Source: an uncultured Bacilli bacterium (lineage in GTDB: Bacteria; Bacillota_I; Bacilli_A; RF39; UBA660). From it: 41,408 nucleotides of DNA. The position numbers and the translations under genes were made by a program. The DNA lies in assembly GCA_934130175.1 (NCBI GenBank), contig CAKOXP010000014.1, forward strand, positions 1 through 41,408, read 5' to 3'. Positions 26,201 through 33,607 of the stretch are shown in pieces. Numbering within the stretch: the first letter of the stretch is position 1; each line of letters opens with the position of its first letter. The notes under the pieces were generated by a model, which searched no databases, was not told the DNA's origin, and saw only the letters and a list, made by a program, of their open reading frames with translations.

Positions 26201-28909
26201 TGTATAATTTATATATTCACTTCCATCAGTGTCTGTTTTTATTGTTTTTGTTAGATCACTAGTATTCGCTGATGCTTTAATATTTCCCCTCATTATTATA
26301 CCATCAGCTTCACTATTTTTTGTCCAACTACTAAATGTATATCCTGTTTTTGTTGGTACCTGCAAACCATAAATACTATCATAACTTTGAGTTACTATTG
26401 TATTTGTAGTTTTTCCATTATAATTTCCACCATTTGGATTTATTGTCAATGTATAATTGTTTATTTTCCATCTTGCATATAAAACTAATCTATCTGATGA
26501 TATTCCATATTGACCATTGACATATTTCCATGTTCCTGTCCATCCTGTCCAATTATAACCATCATCACTTCCATCACTTTTTGTTGTCCATCCTACAAAT
26601 TGATATCCTGTTTTCGTATAGGTGTTTTCTGCTATTGTTGTATCAGCATCATATTTTACTGTTTGTGATGCCATTGTCCCACTTCCACCATTCGCATTAT
26701 ATTCTATTGTATAAGTGTTCGCTTTTGCTTTCGCTATTAATGTTATTTTTCCCTCTTTTGTATCTTCCTTCTCTAAATTATACTCTTCTCCACTTGTTCC
26801 TATTTTTTCTGTTCCTTTATACCATCCATCTTCACTATATCCTGTTTCTGGTGTTATAGTTGCTAGTTTTACACTACATCCTACTGTTTCATCTTCTATT
26901 ACACAACTTGATGTTGTCCTATCTATACTCTTTATTCCCTTTTCATCTTTTGTAAATGTAACTGTTATTGTTTTTATTACTTTTACTTTTACCTCTTTTG
27001 TTATTTTTCCATTGGCTTCTGTTACTGTTATGCTTGTAACCCCTGGTGATACTGCCTTTACTATTCCTTCTTCTGTTACTATCGCTATTTCTTTATTATT
27101 ACTTTCATAGCTTAACTTTCCTATGTTTGTTCCACTTATTTCGATTTGCTTTTCTGTTGTTCCTGTTAAATCTAATTCTATCTCTGGTGTATTAACATCC
27201 ATACTCACTACTTTTACACTAGTTGATTCTACTTCTTCATTCTTATTTCCTACTTTATCTAAAACACTATTCCCTTTTAATTTTATTGTGAAGTTTCCTG
27301 AAGTCTTTCCTCTTACTGTTATCTTATATTTATATCCTTTATTTATCTTCTCTCCTATACTTATACTTTCTACTTCTCCTACTTCACTATCACTTACTTC
27401 TATTCTTTCTGTTTCTATTTTTGTTGTCGCTATATCTGCTGGATCTGTACATGTTAATTCTATCTCTTTTGTTTTGCCCTTTTCTACATATCCTCCATCT
27501 TCAAAACTACAACTTGGTTTTGTTTCATCTATATTTGTTATATCTACTGTCTTTTTGACTACGTTTCCTTTACTATCTTTTACGAAGATATAATATCTTC
27601 CATTCTTTACTATATTTAAACTTACTTTTTTATTTACTAATTCTTTATATTCACTATCTCCTGGTTTCTTATCTGTTGTTGTTACCGCATAATATGCTTT
27701 CTCTGATTCTGAGTCTGCTTCTATTGTTACTGTTGTACTTATATTTTCCTCTTCCTCTTTTTTTACTGTCGCTGTTAAACCTTGACTCTTTCCATTTACT
27801 ATTACTTTTCTTACTACACTCGCTGTATTTCCTTCACTATCTATTACTATATATTTTATTATGTAAGTTCCTGCTACTTCACTATTTACTACTCCTTCTA
27901 CTACTACTTTATCTGTTAATTCTCCATCTTCTACATCTCTTGCTTCATATCCTGCTTCTACATACTTTTCTTTATAGTCTAGACTTATTTCTTCTTCTCC
28001 CTTTAACACTATTGTTGGAGTATTTGTCCCTTTCTTTACTACATTTACTACTCTTGTTGAAATTCCCTTTATTCCTTTACTATCTTCTACTTCATAATAT
28101 ATATAGTATATCCCTACTTTACTTGTATCTATTTTTTCTACACTCTCTGTTGTTTCTCCATTATTATATTCATATCTTACTTTTACTTTATCTAGGCTTA
28201 TTTCTTCACGTGATGAGACACTACTTACTCCTGCATCTACATATTCTTCATTTTGATTTATTTTTACTACACTTTCTCCATTTAGTTTTATTACTGGATT
28301 TGTTGTTACTATATTTTCTGTATTTGTTTGGACTACATTTACTACTACTTTTGCTTTATATGTTTGTCCTTGTACTTCATTTGTTGCATCTTCTTTTAAC
28401 CACATCTTTATTTGATATGTTTCTTCTTCTCCCTTTTCTAAAATCCTATTTTCTTTTAGTACTAATCCACTTGATAATAACACTGGACTACTCCAGTCTC
28501 CTTCTCCTTCTTTTATGGAATATTTTATATTACTTTTATCTAGTGTATTTCCTTCCTTTTCTTCTAGATAGATTGTATATTTTCCATTTAATGTTCCTAT
28601 GTTTCTTACTGTGAATGTATATGGTTCTTGATTTAGTCCTTCTACATCTGTTAGAGGTGATGCATTATTTAGACTTATTGTATTTTTATCTTCATATTCT
28701 ACTTTTAATGTCCCTGCCACTACTTCTGTTTGTTTATTTCCTTTTATTGTTGTTTGAAATAACGCATAGCTTCCTCCTATGGTTATTACAAGCAAAAAAA
28801 CTGCCAAAACTATTATTTTCGCATATTCTTTTTTATTTCTTTGTCTTATCTTCTCGTTAGATATTTTTACTTTTTTATATCTATCTCCTATGCGTCCTTT
28901 CTTTGGCAT
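23255..28909 (-). CDS. giant multi-domain surface protein (1884 aa)
   Basis: A basic N-terminus and one membrane segment (about 29-50) lead to a camelysin/TasA-like module (50-195: GGSYALFQTT, VVAGTLKVEYEDK). Next come two DUF5011-like Ig domains (from about 204 and 295, IxLxGE...YVEAG), further Ig-like domains, a Big_2-type domain (about 600: SNNKEIAIV...VSPGVTSITV) and InlB B-type repeats (from about 731: YNANGGSGTM...GYQFVGW). Two near-identical 93-residue repeats (about 1135-1325) begin ITFNKNGAASQTNSSGT. The C-terminal ~380 residues form a beta-helix-like region of short NGGT/SGGT turns. No LPXTG anchor is seen. It is probably a cell-surface adhesin held by the N-terminal segment. AGGAG RBS, own promoter, own terminator. 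Confidence 0.85.
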   Translation of the reverse strand: MPKKGRIGDRYKKVKISNEKIRQRNKKEYAKIIVLAVFLLVITIGGSYALFQTTIKGNKQTEVVAGTLKVEYEDKNTISLNNASPLTDVEGLNQEPYTFTVRNIGTLNGKYTIYLEEKEGNTLDKSNIKYSIKEGEGDWSSPVLLSSGLVLKENRILEKGEEETYQIKMWLKEDATNEVQGQTYKAKVVVNVVQTNTENIVTTNPVIKLNGESVVKINQNEEYVDAGVSSVSSREEISLDKVKVRYEYNNGETTESVEKIDTSKVGIYYIYYEVEDSKGIKGISTRVVNVVKKGTNTPTIVLKGEEEISLDYKEKYVEAGYEARDVEDGELTDKVVVEGVVNSEVAGTYIIKYIVIDSEGNTASVVRKVIVNGKSQGLTATVKKEEEENISTTVTIEADSESEKAYYAVTTTDKKPGDSEYKELVNKKVSLNIVKNGRYYIFVKDSKGNVVKKTVDITNIDETKPSCSFEDGGYVEKGKTKEIELTCTDPADIATTKIETERIEVSDSEVGEVESISIGEKINKGYKYKITVRGKTSGNFTIKLKGNSVLDKVGNKNEEVESTSVKVVSMDVNTPEIELDLTGTTEKQIEISGTNIGKLSYESNNKEIAIVTEEGIVKAVSPGVTSITVTEANGKITKEVKVKVIKTITVTFTKDEKGIKSIDRTTSSCVIEDETVGCSVKLATITPETGYSEDGWYKGTEKIGTSGEEYNLEKEDTKEGKITLIAKAKANTYTIEYNANGGSGTMASQTVKYDADTTIAENTYTKTGYQFVGWTTKSDGSDDGYNWTGWTGTWKYVNGQYGISSDRLVLYARWKINNYTLTINPNGGNYNGKTTNTIVTQSYDSIYGLQVPTKTGYTFSSWTKNSEADGIIMRGNIKASANTSDLTKTIKTDTDGSEYINYTLNYKNPSAAGTYNWPFLRFANYSYVSGHTYRVSVMMRVRKAENLGYIQIRNSAFSNDWGSTGWVAKGISVNSNWVEYTMDRTFTGTKVDLYGTEYTINPCVELYTAVNGGDTGIVDLDMKNLTIYDVTSGTYVSSYGYSDYMYKYKASNDILTANYNINKYTVTYDYETNGGSSATKTSATVNYGSTIDLTPTATKTGYTFVGWNTNKTATTGLSSLTMGTSNVTLYAIYKKDVTITFNKNGAASQTNSSGTAVSDATVTRNCTMWNTATTCNITSPVITASAATPSVYGYSTAAGTHSSSWDSNTTKAVSSNATYYAQTYKSGKTITITFNKNGAASQTNSSGTAVSDATVTRSCNIATTYNGSAQATSCNITSPVITAPTATPSVYGYSTSSSTHSSSWDSNTTKAVSSNGTYYAQTYKSAVTYTAKWGSNGATLSSTANKTCTIGATYNGTSQGTSCTVTAPTITRSGFTIVGFNTNSGGTTSTLSSGGTLTLTSSNNNSTWYAISSKSVVIKWDANNATISKTQDSCTIWNTATSCNITSPTISRTNYFIIGWNTSSSSTTSAWNTSTQKAVSSSATYYAITELATAVNVTGSTRTLYRSLDAAVEASTSSSTTTTLLKNITEDVWVVTAVTANVNLNSKTMTGIFVNNNASATITLSGGTITNSSDRAIYNKGKMTINSGTYTSSTTNYTEVVWNLSGASMNINGGTISSASIVAVENNGILKINGGTLTSTSKNSLYNGISGNCTILNGILSNSIGWTIRNKGTLNMSGGVVKLTQTGTDGTALYNDVGGITNVTGGTIESTGFGFVNNSELGTDDKNKSTIRNAKISVISSSGYSAVLNRNNSYTYLIDNTIKAARAGYPILNNQGGNLVSYRDKIDELPIYGVVYRYYEFGSGNVEVAVFGRSDITSFPTWSNANGQDDLKWYSATDYSNGYGSYKFVRIYASNHNNEKGTTYTTHIYASSTYVFGFSYTMPA
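24943..25500 (-). repeat. two tandem 279-bp repeats inside the surface protein gene
   Basis: The units at about 24943-25221 and 25222-25500 encode two 93-residue copies starting TFNKNGAASQTNSSGT, largely identical apart from a short indel region (NCTMWNTATTC versus SCNIATTYNGSAQATSC). The register is exact in codons (279 = 93 x 3), so copy number can change without frameshift. Confidence 0.8.
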
Positions 28910-28946
28910 TTTTATTCTCCTATTTTTTTGTTATTTTCTACCTCAA

Positions 28947-28955
28947 ATTATACCA
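28947..28955 (-). promoter_or_regulatory. extended -10 promoter of the giant surface gene
   Basis: TGGTATAAT on minus (TATAAT at 28947-28952), 38 nt before the start codon. No clear -35. Confidence 0.45.
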
Positions 28956-28969
28956 TATTTACTCATCAA

Positions 28970-28990
28970 AAAAAAGACTATTTCTAGTCT
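28970..28990 (-). terminator. terminator of the lipoprotein gene
   Basis: AAGACTA and TAGTCTT with a GAAA loop, followed by eight T on minus. Confidence 0.8.
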
Positions 28991-29529
28991 TAATACAAGC
29001 CATGTAGCTTTTGTCTATCTGTATCTGTGATGTCATCAAGTATCCATTCTCCGTTATTCTTTGTAAGATTAAAAGTCATAGTATATTTTGTCTTATCAGA
29101 TACATTTTTCATTTCTTTTATCTTATAATCAATAAATTTTTTTGTACCATCTTTGTCAGTATCTGTTACAAATTCATCTTTATGAGAATTAAAATATTCT
29201 GTTGACTTTGTAACTGATGTTTGATAGTCATAAACTTCTATTTCAGCTTCTACTGTTGCAGTGTCATCTTCTTCTTTTTCGTCTGTAATCTTATAAGATA
29301 AATTTTGATATTGCTTTTCCATAAGTGCACGATAATCTTTCTTTTGATCGTCGCTCATATCTTGATCATTATCTATTGTTAAATCAAGTTGGGTTAAAAC
29401 ATCATCATCTAGTTTTTGATATTTGCTTAAAAAATCTTCTACTTTTTTACTTGGAGTATTATTAGTATTAGTACAACCAACAAGTATGAAAACTCCTAAA
29501 CAAATAGCAAGTATCTTTTTAAGTTTCAT
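28990..29529 (-). CDS. putative lipoprotein
   Basis: 179 aa. A type-II signal peptide with lipobox LVGC (Cys19) is followed by a hydrophilic spacer (TNTNNTPSKK) and an acidic alpha/beta domain: VEDFLSKYQKLDDDV, ATVEAEIEVYDYQ, and NNGEWILDDITDTDRQKLHG at the end. The ending resembles the NTF2-like/DUF4878-type lipoproteins in which a strand reading GEW-I-D- is common, but I cannot name the family. It is anchored on the outer face of the membrane. RBS AGGAGAGAT before the ATG. It lies between glmS and the giant surface protein and has a strong terminator. Confidence 0.8.
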   Translation of the reverse strand: MKLKKILAICLGVFILVGCTNTNNTPSKKVEDFLSKYQKLDDDVLTQLDLTIDNDQDMSDDQKKDYRALMEKQYQNLSYKITDEKEEDDTATVEAEIEVYDYQTSVTKSTEYFNSHKDEFVTDTDKDGTKKFIDYKIKEMKNVSDKTKYTMTFNLTKNNGEWILDDITDTDRQKLHGLY

Positions 29530-29583
29530 CTTATCTCTCCTTCCATTATTATAATGGTAAAAATTAATAAGATTTATACATTT

Positions 29584-31365
29584 TTATTCAACAGTTACTG
29601 ATTTGGCTAAATTTTTTGGTTTATCAATATCACATCCACGCAAAGATGCAGTATGATAAGCAATTAATTGTAATGTTGGAACAACAACTAAACCTTGGGT
29701 AAACATACTTAGTTTAGGAACATTAATTACTAAATCAAATTCTTTTCCTAAATCAGAACTTGAGGTAATAATAATTGCTTTTGCACCACGAGCTTTAGTT
29801 TCAATAACATTTGATAAAGTTTTTGGAATAATATCTTCATCTGTTAAGATTCCAAATACTGGCATACCTTCATCTATTAAAGAAATTGTTCCATGTTTTA
29901 ATTCACCTGCTTGATATGCCTCAGAGTGAATATAAGAAACTTCTTTTAATTTTAAACTTCCTTCTAGACAGTATGCATAATCAATTTTTCTTCCAATAAA
30001 GAATGAGTTATTATTTTCATAGATTTCATTTGCGATAGATTTATAATTATTATCTTTATCTATTGTTTCCTTTACTAATTTAGGAATTACTCTAAACTCA
30101 TCTAGATATGGAGTTATATCATCAATTAATTTTTTATCATAAGCAAGTTTTAAACTTAAAAGTGATAGAAGCGCTACTTGTAATAGATAAGCTTTTGTTG
30201 TTGCAACTGCTATTTCTTCCCCTGCTTCTATAAATAAAGCTTTGGTTGATTCTCTTGCAATAGTTGAAGTCTTAACATTAACAATCGCTAATGTAGTTTG
30301 CCCTTTTTCTTTAGCAAATCTCATAGCGGCAATAGTATCAGCTGTTTCTCCTGATTGAGAAATTAAAATAACTAATGTTTTACGATTATAATTAATATTT
30401 CTGTAACGGTATTCACTAGCAACATCAACCATAACTTCTACATTTGCTTTTTCTTCTAGTAAATATTTGGCAACCATACCAGCATACATTGCAGAACCAC
30501 ATGCTACAATATGAATTACTTCATACTCACTTATATCTGGTATTAAATCTAAATTATCTAAATATGGTTTTAAAGTTTTTTCAAGAACAACTGGCTCTTC
30601 ATTGATTTCTTTTAACATATAATGAGGATAACCATTTTTACTCTTACTTTCTAAATCAACCACAATAGTATCTATTTTTTTATCAACCTTTTTTAAATCT
30701 TTGTAAACTGTTATATCTTTATCAGTTACTACTGCTACTTCACCTTCATCTAAAAATATAAAGTCATTTGTATAAGTATTAATAGCAGTAATATCACTAG
30801 CAAAGAAATTTTCACCTTCTCCTGTTCCAAGAACAAGTGGTGAATCTTTTTTTACAGCATATATCTTACTAGTATCTTTTTCAACAATTATTCCTAAAGC
30901 ATAACTTCCTTTTAAAATTTTCATTGATTTATCTATTGTCTTTAGAAAATCTTCTTCATAATTATAATCAAGTAATGCTGCAACTACTTCAGTATCAGTA
31001 TTAGATTTAAAGACATACCCTTTTTTTATTAATTCATCTTTCAAGATATCAGCATTTTCAATTATACCATTATGTACTAAAGTAATTTTTCCTACTTGAT
31101 GAGGATGAGCATTTTCTTCTGTTACATTTCCATGAGTTGCCCATCTTGTATGAGCAATACCTCTTGTATATTTACTAACTTTAGAAAAATCTAGTTTTTC
31201 TTCTAAGTTTTTAATTCTTCCAACACTTTTAATTATTTCCATATTAGAAGAATCATATAAACAAACTCCTGCAGAGTCATATCCCCTATATTCTAATTTT
31301 TTCAAACCATCAAGTAAAACATCTACAGCTTTTCTTTTTCCTATGTATCCAACAATTCCACACAT
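29584..31365 (-). CDS. glmS: glucosamine-6-phosphate synthase
   Basis: 593 aa. Converts fructose-6-phosphate and glutamine to glucosamine-6-phosphate, the entry step to UDP-GlcNAc and peptidoglycan. The class-II glutamine amidotransferase nucleophile is Cys2 (MCGIVGYIG). RGIAHTRWATHG and HNGIIEN follow, then two SIS isomerase domains (HIVACGSAMYAG, SQSGETADT; EGSLKLKEVSYIHSEAY) and the C-terminal KPKNLAKSVTVE. Length is normal. RBS AAGGAG. The ~100-bp leader is too short for a glmS ribozyme and shows none, so feedback control must be different here. A possible promoter is TATAAT at 31388-31393. Confidence 0.97.
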   Translation of the reverse strand: MCGIVGYIGKRKAVDVLLDGLKKLEYRGYDSAGVCLYDSSNMEIIKSVGRIKNLEEKLDFSKVSKYTRGIAHTRWATHGNVTEENAHPHQVGKITLVHNGIIENADILKDELIKKGYVFKSNTDTEVVAALLDYNYEEDFLKTIDKSMKILKGSYALGIIVEKDTSKIYAVKKDSPLVLGTGEGENFFASDITAINTYTNDFIFLDEGEVAVVTDKDITVYKDLKKVDKKIDTIVVDLESKSKNGYPHYMLKEINEEPVVLEKTLKPYLDNLDLIPDISEYEVIHIVACGSAMYAGMVAKYLLEEKANVEVMVDVASEYRYRNINYNRKTLVILISQSGETADTIAAMRFAKEKGQTTLAIVNVKTSTIARESTKALFIEAGEEIAVATTKAYLLQVALLSLLSLKLAYDKKLIDDITPYLDEFRVIPKLVKETIDKDNNYKSIANEIYENNNSFFIGRKIDYAYCLEGSLKLKEVSYIHSEAYQAGELKHGTISLIDEGMPVFGILTDEDIIPKTLSNVIETKARGAKAIIITSSSDLGKEFDLVINVPKLSMFTQGLVVVPTLQLIAYHTASLRGCDIDKPKNLAKSVTVE

Positions 31366-31426
31366 ATTATCTACACTCCTTTTAAATATTATATACTAAT
31401 TATCTAAAAAAAAGCAAATGAAGTCG

Positions 31427-31454
31427 AAAAAAGGGTTAGTTTTTTCTAACCCTT
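31427..31454 (-). terminator. terminator of the 31464-33080 gene
   Basis: AAGGGTTAG and CTAACCCTT form a 9-bp perfect stem followed by TTTT on minus. Confidence 0.85.
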
Positions 31455-31463
31455 CTTTATTGC

Positions 31464-33080
31464 TTAGCCTGTAACTCTGGTTGAATTAATACAGAATACT
31501 CTAGGTGTAAATGTTACTCCAGAAATTTTAGAATAAGACTCTTGACTAGTTGCTAGCGTTGGACCACCTGATGTATTGACTATTGTTCCACCTGTTAAAG
31601 ATAGATTTGGTACTTCAACTACTCCATGATAGCAATTGCTTGTAGTCTCTGGTTGACTATTTGCTTCTATATATGTATCATCGCCAGATATATTAACTTT
31701 AGGTCCACTACTATATACTGATACTATATTAGTTGATACAAGTCTACTATTTATAATATTAACTACAGAATCAGTGGTTCCACTTGCTTCTATGGCATAA
31801 TAATTAGATGTGTTTGCTTTTGAATTAGTTACCGTTAATGATCCACCAGTAAATATTATGCTTGAATGTCCATTTGCAGTTATTATTGTTGAATCTTTTA
31901 TCTCAGCTGCAACATTTGATGAATTAAAAAAAACAAAAGAATTAACGGTACTACCAGTCATACTAAAGTTATCCCCAGAAAAAGTTATGCTCTCACCTAT
32001 TGTAGCATCTGATATTTTTAAACTTTTCTTGACTTGAACACTATTATTAACAACGCCTTTATCAATTACTACGTTGCCTGTTGTATTAGATGCTTGAAGA
32101 TAATCAACAACACCATTTTTTAAAATTGTAACATTACTATTTCCATAAGCACTAAGGCTTTGATTTATATTTACAGCAATGGTAACATCTGCATTATCAT
32201 AACTCTGAGTATATTGCATATATTTACCAGTACCTTCAAATTTTACTTTTCCATAAACATTAGCAGCATAAGTTGCTTGAGCAGAAGATGTTATTGAATG
32301 ATTATTAATTAAAACTATATTTTTACCTGCTGGAAATTCAATTTTATCATCTGCAATATTTATATCTTTTAATGTTTCTATAGTTGTTTCTGTACCATCA
32401 GTTGGTACTGCAGCAACTGCTTCTTTTAAAGTTTTATAATAAACTTTACTAATTTTTGCTTCTGCATCTGGATCAACTTGTTCAGTACTTGTTTGAGTAG
32501 CTTCTAAACTAAGTTGTGCATTAAATACTTTTCCCATTACTTCTTTTTCTGTATTATCGTCTCCTGCCTTTGAGTCTATCCAAATTCTTAAGCTATATGT
32601 AGTTGTTTTTCCTTTTTCTATTGTTCCAGAGTCTATTACTCTATCTGTTAATATTTTTGATTTTGATGCGACTGCTTCTTCTCCATCTTTTAATAAAATA
32701 TATCTTATTTTTGAATCTGCTAGTCTATCTGCATCTGTTATTGTTACTTCTTGATCTTCATCATTTGTATAAGTAGTTAGATCTTTTAATGATAAAGTAT
32801 AACTACTTGTACTACTTTTATTTGTTAATGTAAATGTATATTCTTTTGTTGTCATTCCTTGCCTATAACTTCTTGGTACTTCTTTAATTAACTTGATTCC
32901 TTCACTTGTTGTATCATCCAATGTTAATTCTAAGTTCCCTGCTGTTATTTTATTAACTATCTCTGATTTTTTAGTTATATTTAACCAGGCATATGTTGTT
33001 CCTATTATTACTACTAGGATTAATGCTATCGCTATTACTAATAGTTTTCTATTTCCTATTTTTTCTTTTCTTTCTTTCAT
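31464..33080 (-). CDS. TasA-like surface protein with beta-helix C-terminus
   Basis: 538 aa. The N-terminal ~190 residues (membrane segment, TTYAWL, ITAGNLELTLDD, FTLTNKSS, RIWIDSKAGD) are nearly identical to the 10608-11990 protein. After LSLEATQT the sequences part company. This protein continues with YYKTLKEAVAAVP and TTIETLKDINI, then short glycine-turn repeats (SLTVTNSKA, NLSLTGGTI) typical of a right-handed parallel beta-helix, like the C-terminus of the 1884-aa protein. It is probably a secreted or fibre-linked surface protein. RBS GGAG before the ATG. It is monocistronic with a strong terminator. Confidence 0.78.
   Translation of the reverse strand: MKERKEKIGNRKLLVIAIALILVVIIGTTYAWLNITKKSEIVNKITAGNLELTLDDTTSEGIKLIKEVPRSYRQGMTTKEYTFTLTNKSSTSSYTLSLKDLTTYTNDEDQEVTITDADRLADSKIRYILLKDGEEAVASKSKILTDRVIDSGTIEKGKTTTYSLRIWIDSKAGDDNTEKEVMGKVFNAQLSLEATQTSTEQVDPDAEAKISKVYYKTLKEAVAAVPTDGTETTIETLKDINIADDKIEFPAGKNIVLINNHSITSSAQATYAANVYGKVKFEGTGKYMQYTQSYDNADVTIAVNINQSLSAYGNSNVTILKNGVVDYLQASNTTGNVVIDKGVVNNSVQVKKSLKISDATIGESITFSGDNFSMTGSTVNSFVFFNSSNVAAEIKDSTIITANGHSSIIFTGGSLTVTNSKANTSNYYAIEASGTTDSVVNIINSRLVSTNIVSVYSSGPKVNISGDDTYIEANSQPETTSNCYHGVVEVPNLSLTGGTIVNTSGGPTLATSQESYSKISGVTFTPRVFCINSTRVTG
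32490..33065 (-). repeat. N-terminal module duplicated from/to 11400-11975
   Basis: About 570 bp encoding the membrane anchor and TasA-like domain are nearly identical to about 11400-11975, in the same orientation 21 kb away. Differences are scattered single bases and the first few codons. The abrupt end of similarity points to module exchange or gene conversion. Confidence 0.8.
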
Positions 33081-33135
33081 ATATTACTCCATTCTATTGT
33101 TATTCTACCCTACTTTTTTTACTTTTATTAACACA

Positions 33136-33170
33136 AAGAGGTTACAACAATACTATTGTTATAACCTTTT
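33136..33170. terminator. inverted repeat, probable terminator
   Basis: GGTTACAACAATA and TATTGTTATAACC (33140-33166) form a 13-bp stem with one G-T pair. T5 follows on plus; the minus-side T-run, which would serve the 33173-33607 gene, is weaker (TCTTTG). Confidence 0.55.
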
Positions 33171-33172
33171 TG

Positions 33173-33607
33173 TTATTTATTAACAGTATATTTTATATGA
33201 GATGCATTTGATAGATCCACATCTGTTGATACTACTAATTGTTTCATGTCTTTATTATCTATGCTTTCTCCTATATATCCTCTTACTGTTGTTATTTTAT
33301 TATAATTTTCATCTTGAAACTCTACATCTATTGTTTTTAAATTATAACTTTCTTCTAATTGATTATATACTACTACTGTTAATTTATTATTTTCTAACTT
33401 TGTCTTCATAAACTTTAAGTTATCTACTACTTGATCTGAGAGTAATGTTGTTGTATCCATTGCTTTTGATGTTGTAAATTTGTAAAGAAGAACTGAACCT
33501 ATTATTACTATTATTATCGCTATAAAACTTACTAAATACTTTTTCTTATTTTTCTTTACTTTCTCAGCTATTATTTGTGTTAGACTCTTCTGTTGTACTT
33601 TCGCCAT
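33173..33607 (-). CDS. small membrane-anchored protein with an extracytoplasmic beta domain
   Basis: 144 aa. A cytoplasmic basic N-terminus (KVKKNKKKY), one TM (about 29-46, LVSFIAIIIVIIGSVLLY) and an outside domain of about 90 residues with alternating strands (KLTVVVYNQLEESYNLKTIDVEFQDE...VRGYIG). This pattern recalls FxLYD/DUF-type beta-sandwich domains of Bacillota, but the family is uncertain. The ATG at 33605-33607 has AAGGA upstream and lies inside the 3' end of the giant Ig-protein gene (43-bp overlap in another frame). The longer ORF is only lysine-rich overlap. Translational coupling suggests it partners the giant protein. Confidence 0.75.
   Translation of the reverse strand: MAKVQQKSLTQIIAEKVKKNKKKYLVSFIAIIIVIIGSVLLYKFTTSKAMDTTTLLSDQVVDNLKFMKTKLENNKLTVVVYNQLEESYNLKTIDVEFQDENYNKITTVRGYIGESIDNKDMKQLVVSTDVDLSNASHIKYTVNK

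Noticed and set aside
27676..28614. 312-codon plus-strand ORF of almost pure Leu/Tyr/His residues
   Set aside because: It is the reverse complement of the giant surface gene, shows no domain-like composition or RBS, and is explained by the purine skew of the real gene.
31366..31463. glmS ribozyme
   Set aside because: The leader is too short and contains only the upstream gene's terminator hairpin and a simple promoter-like region.
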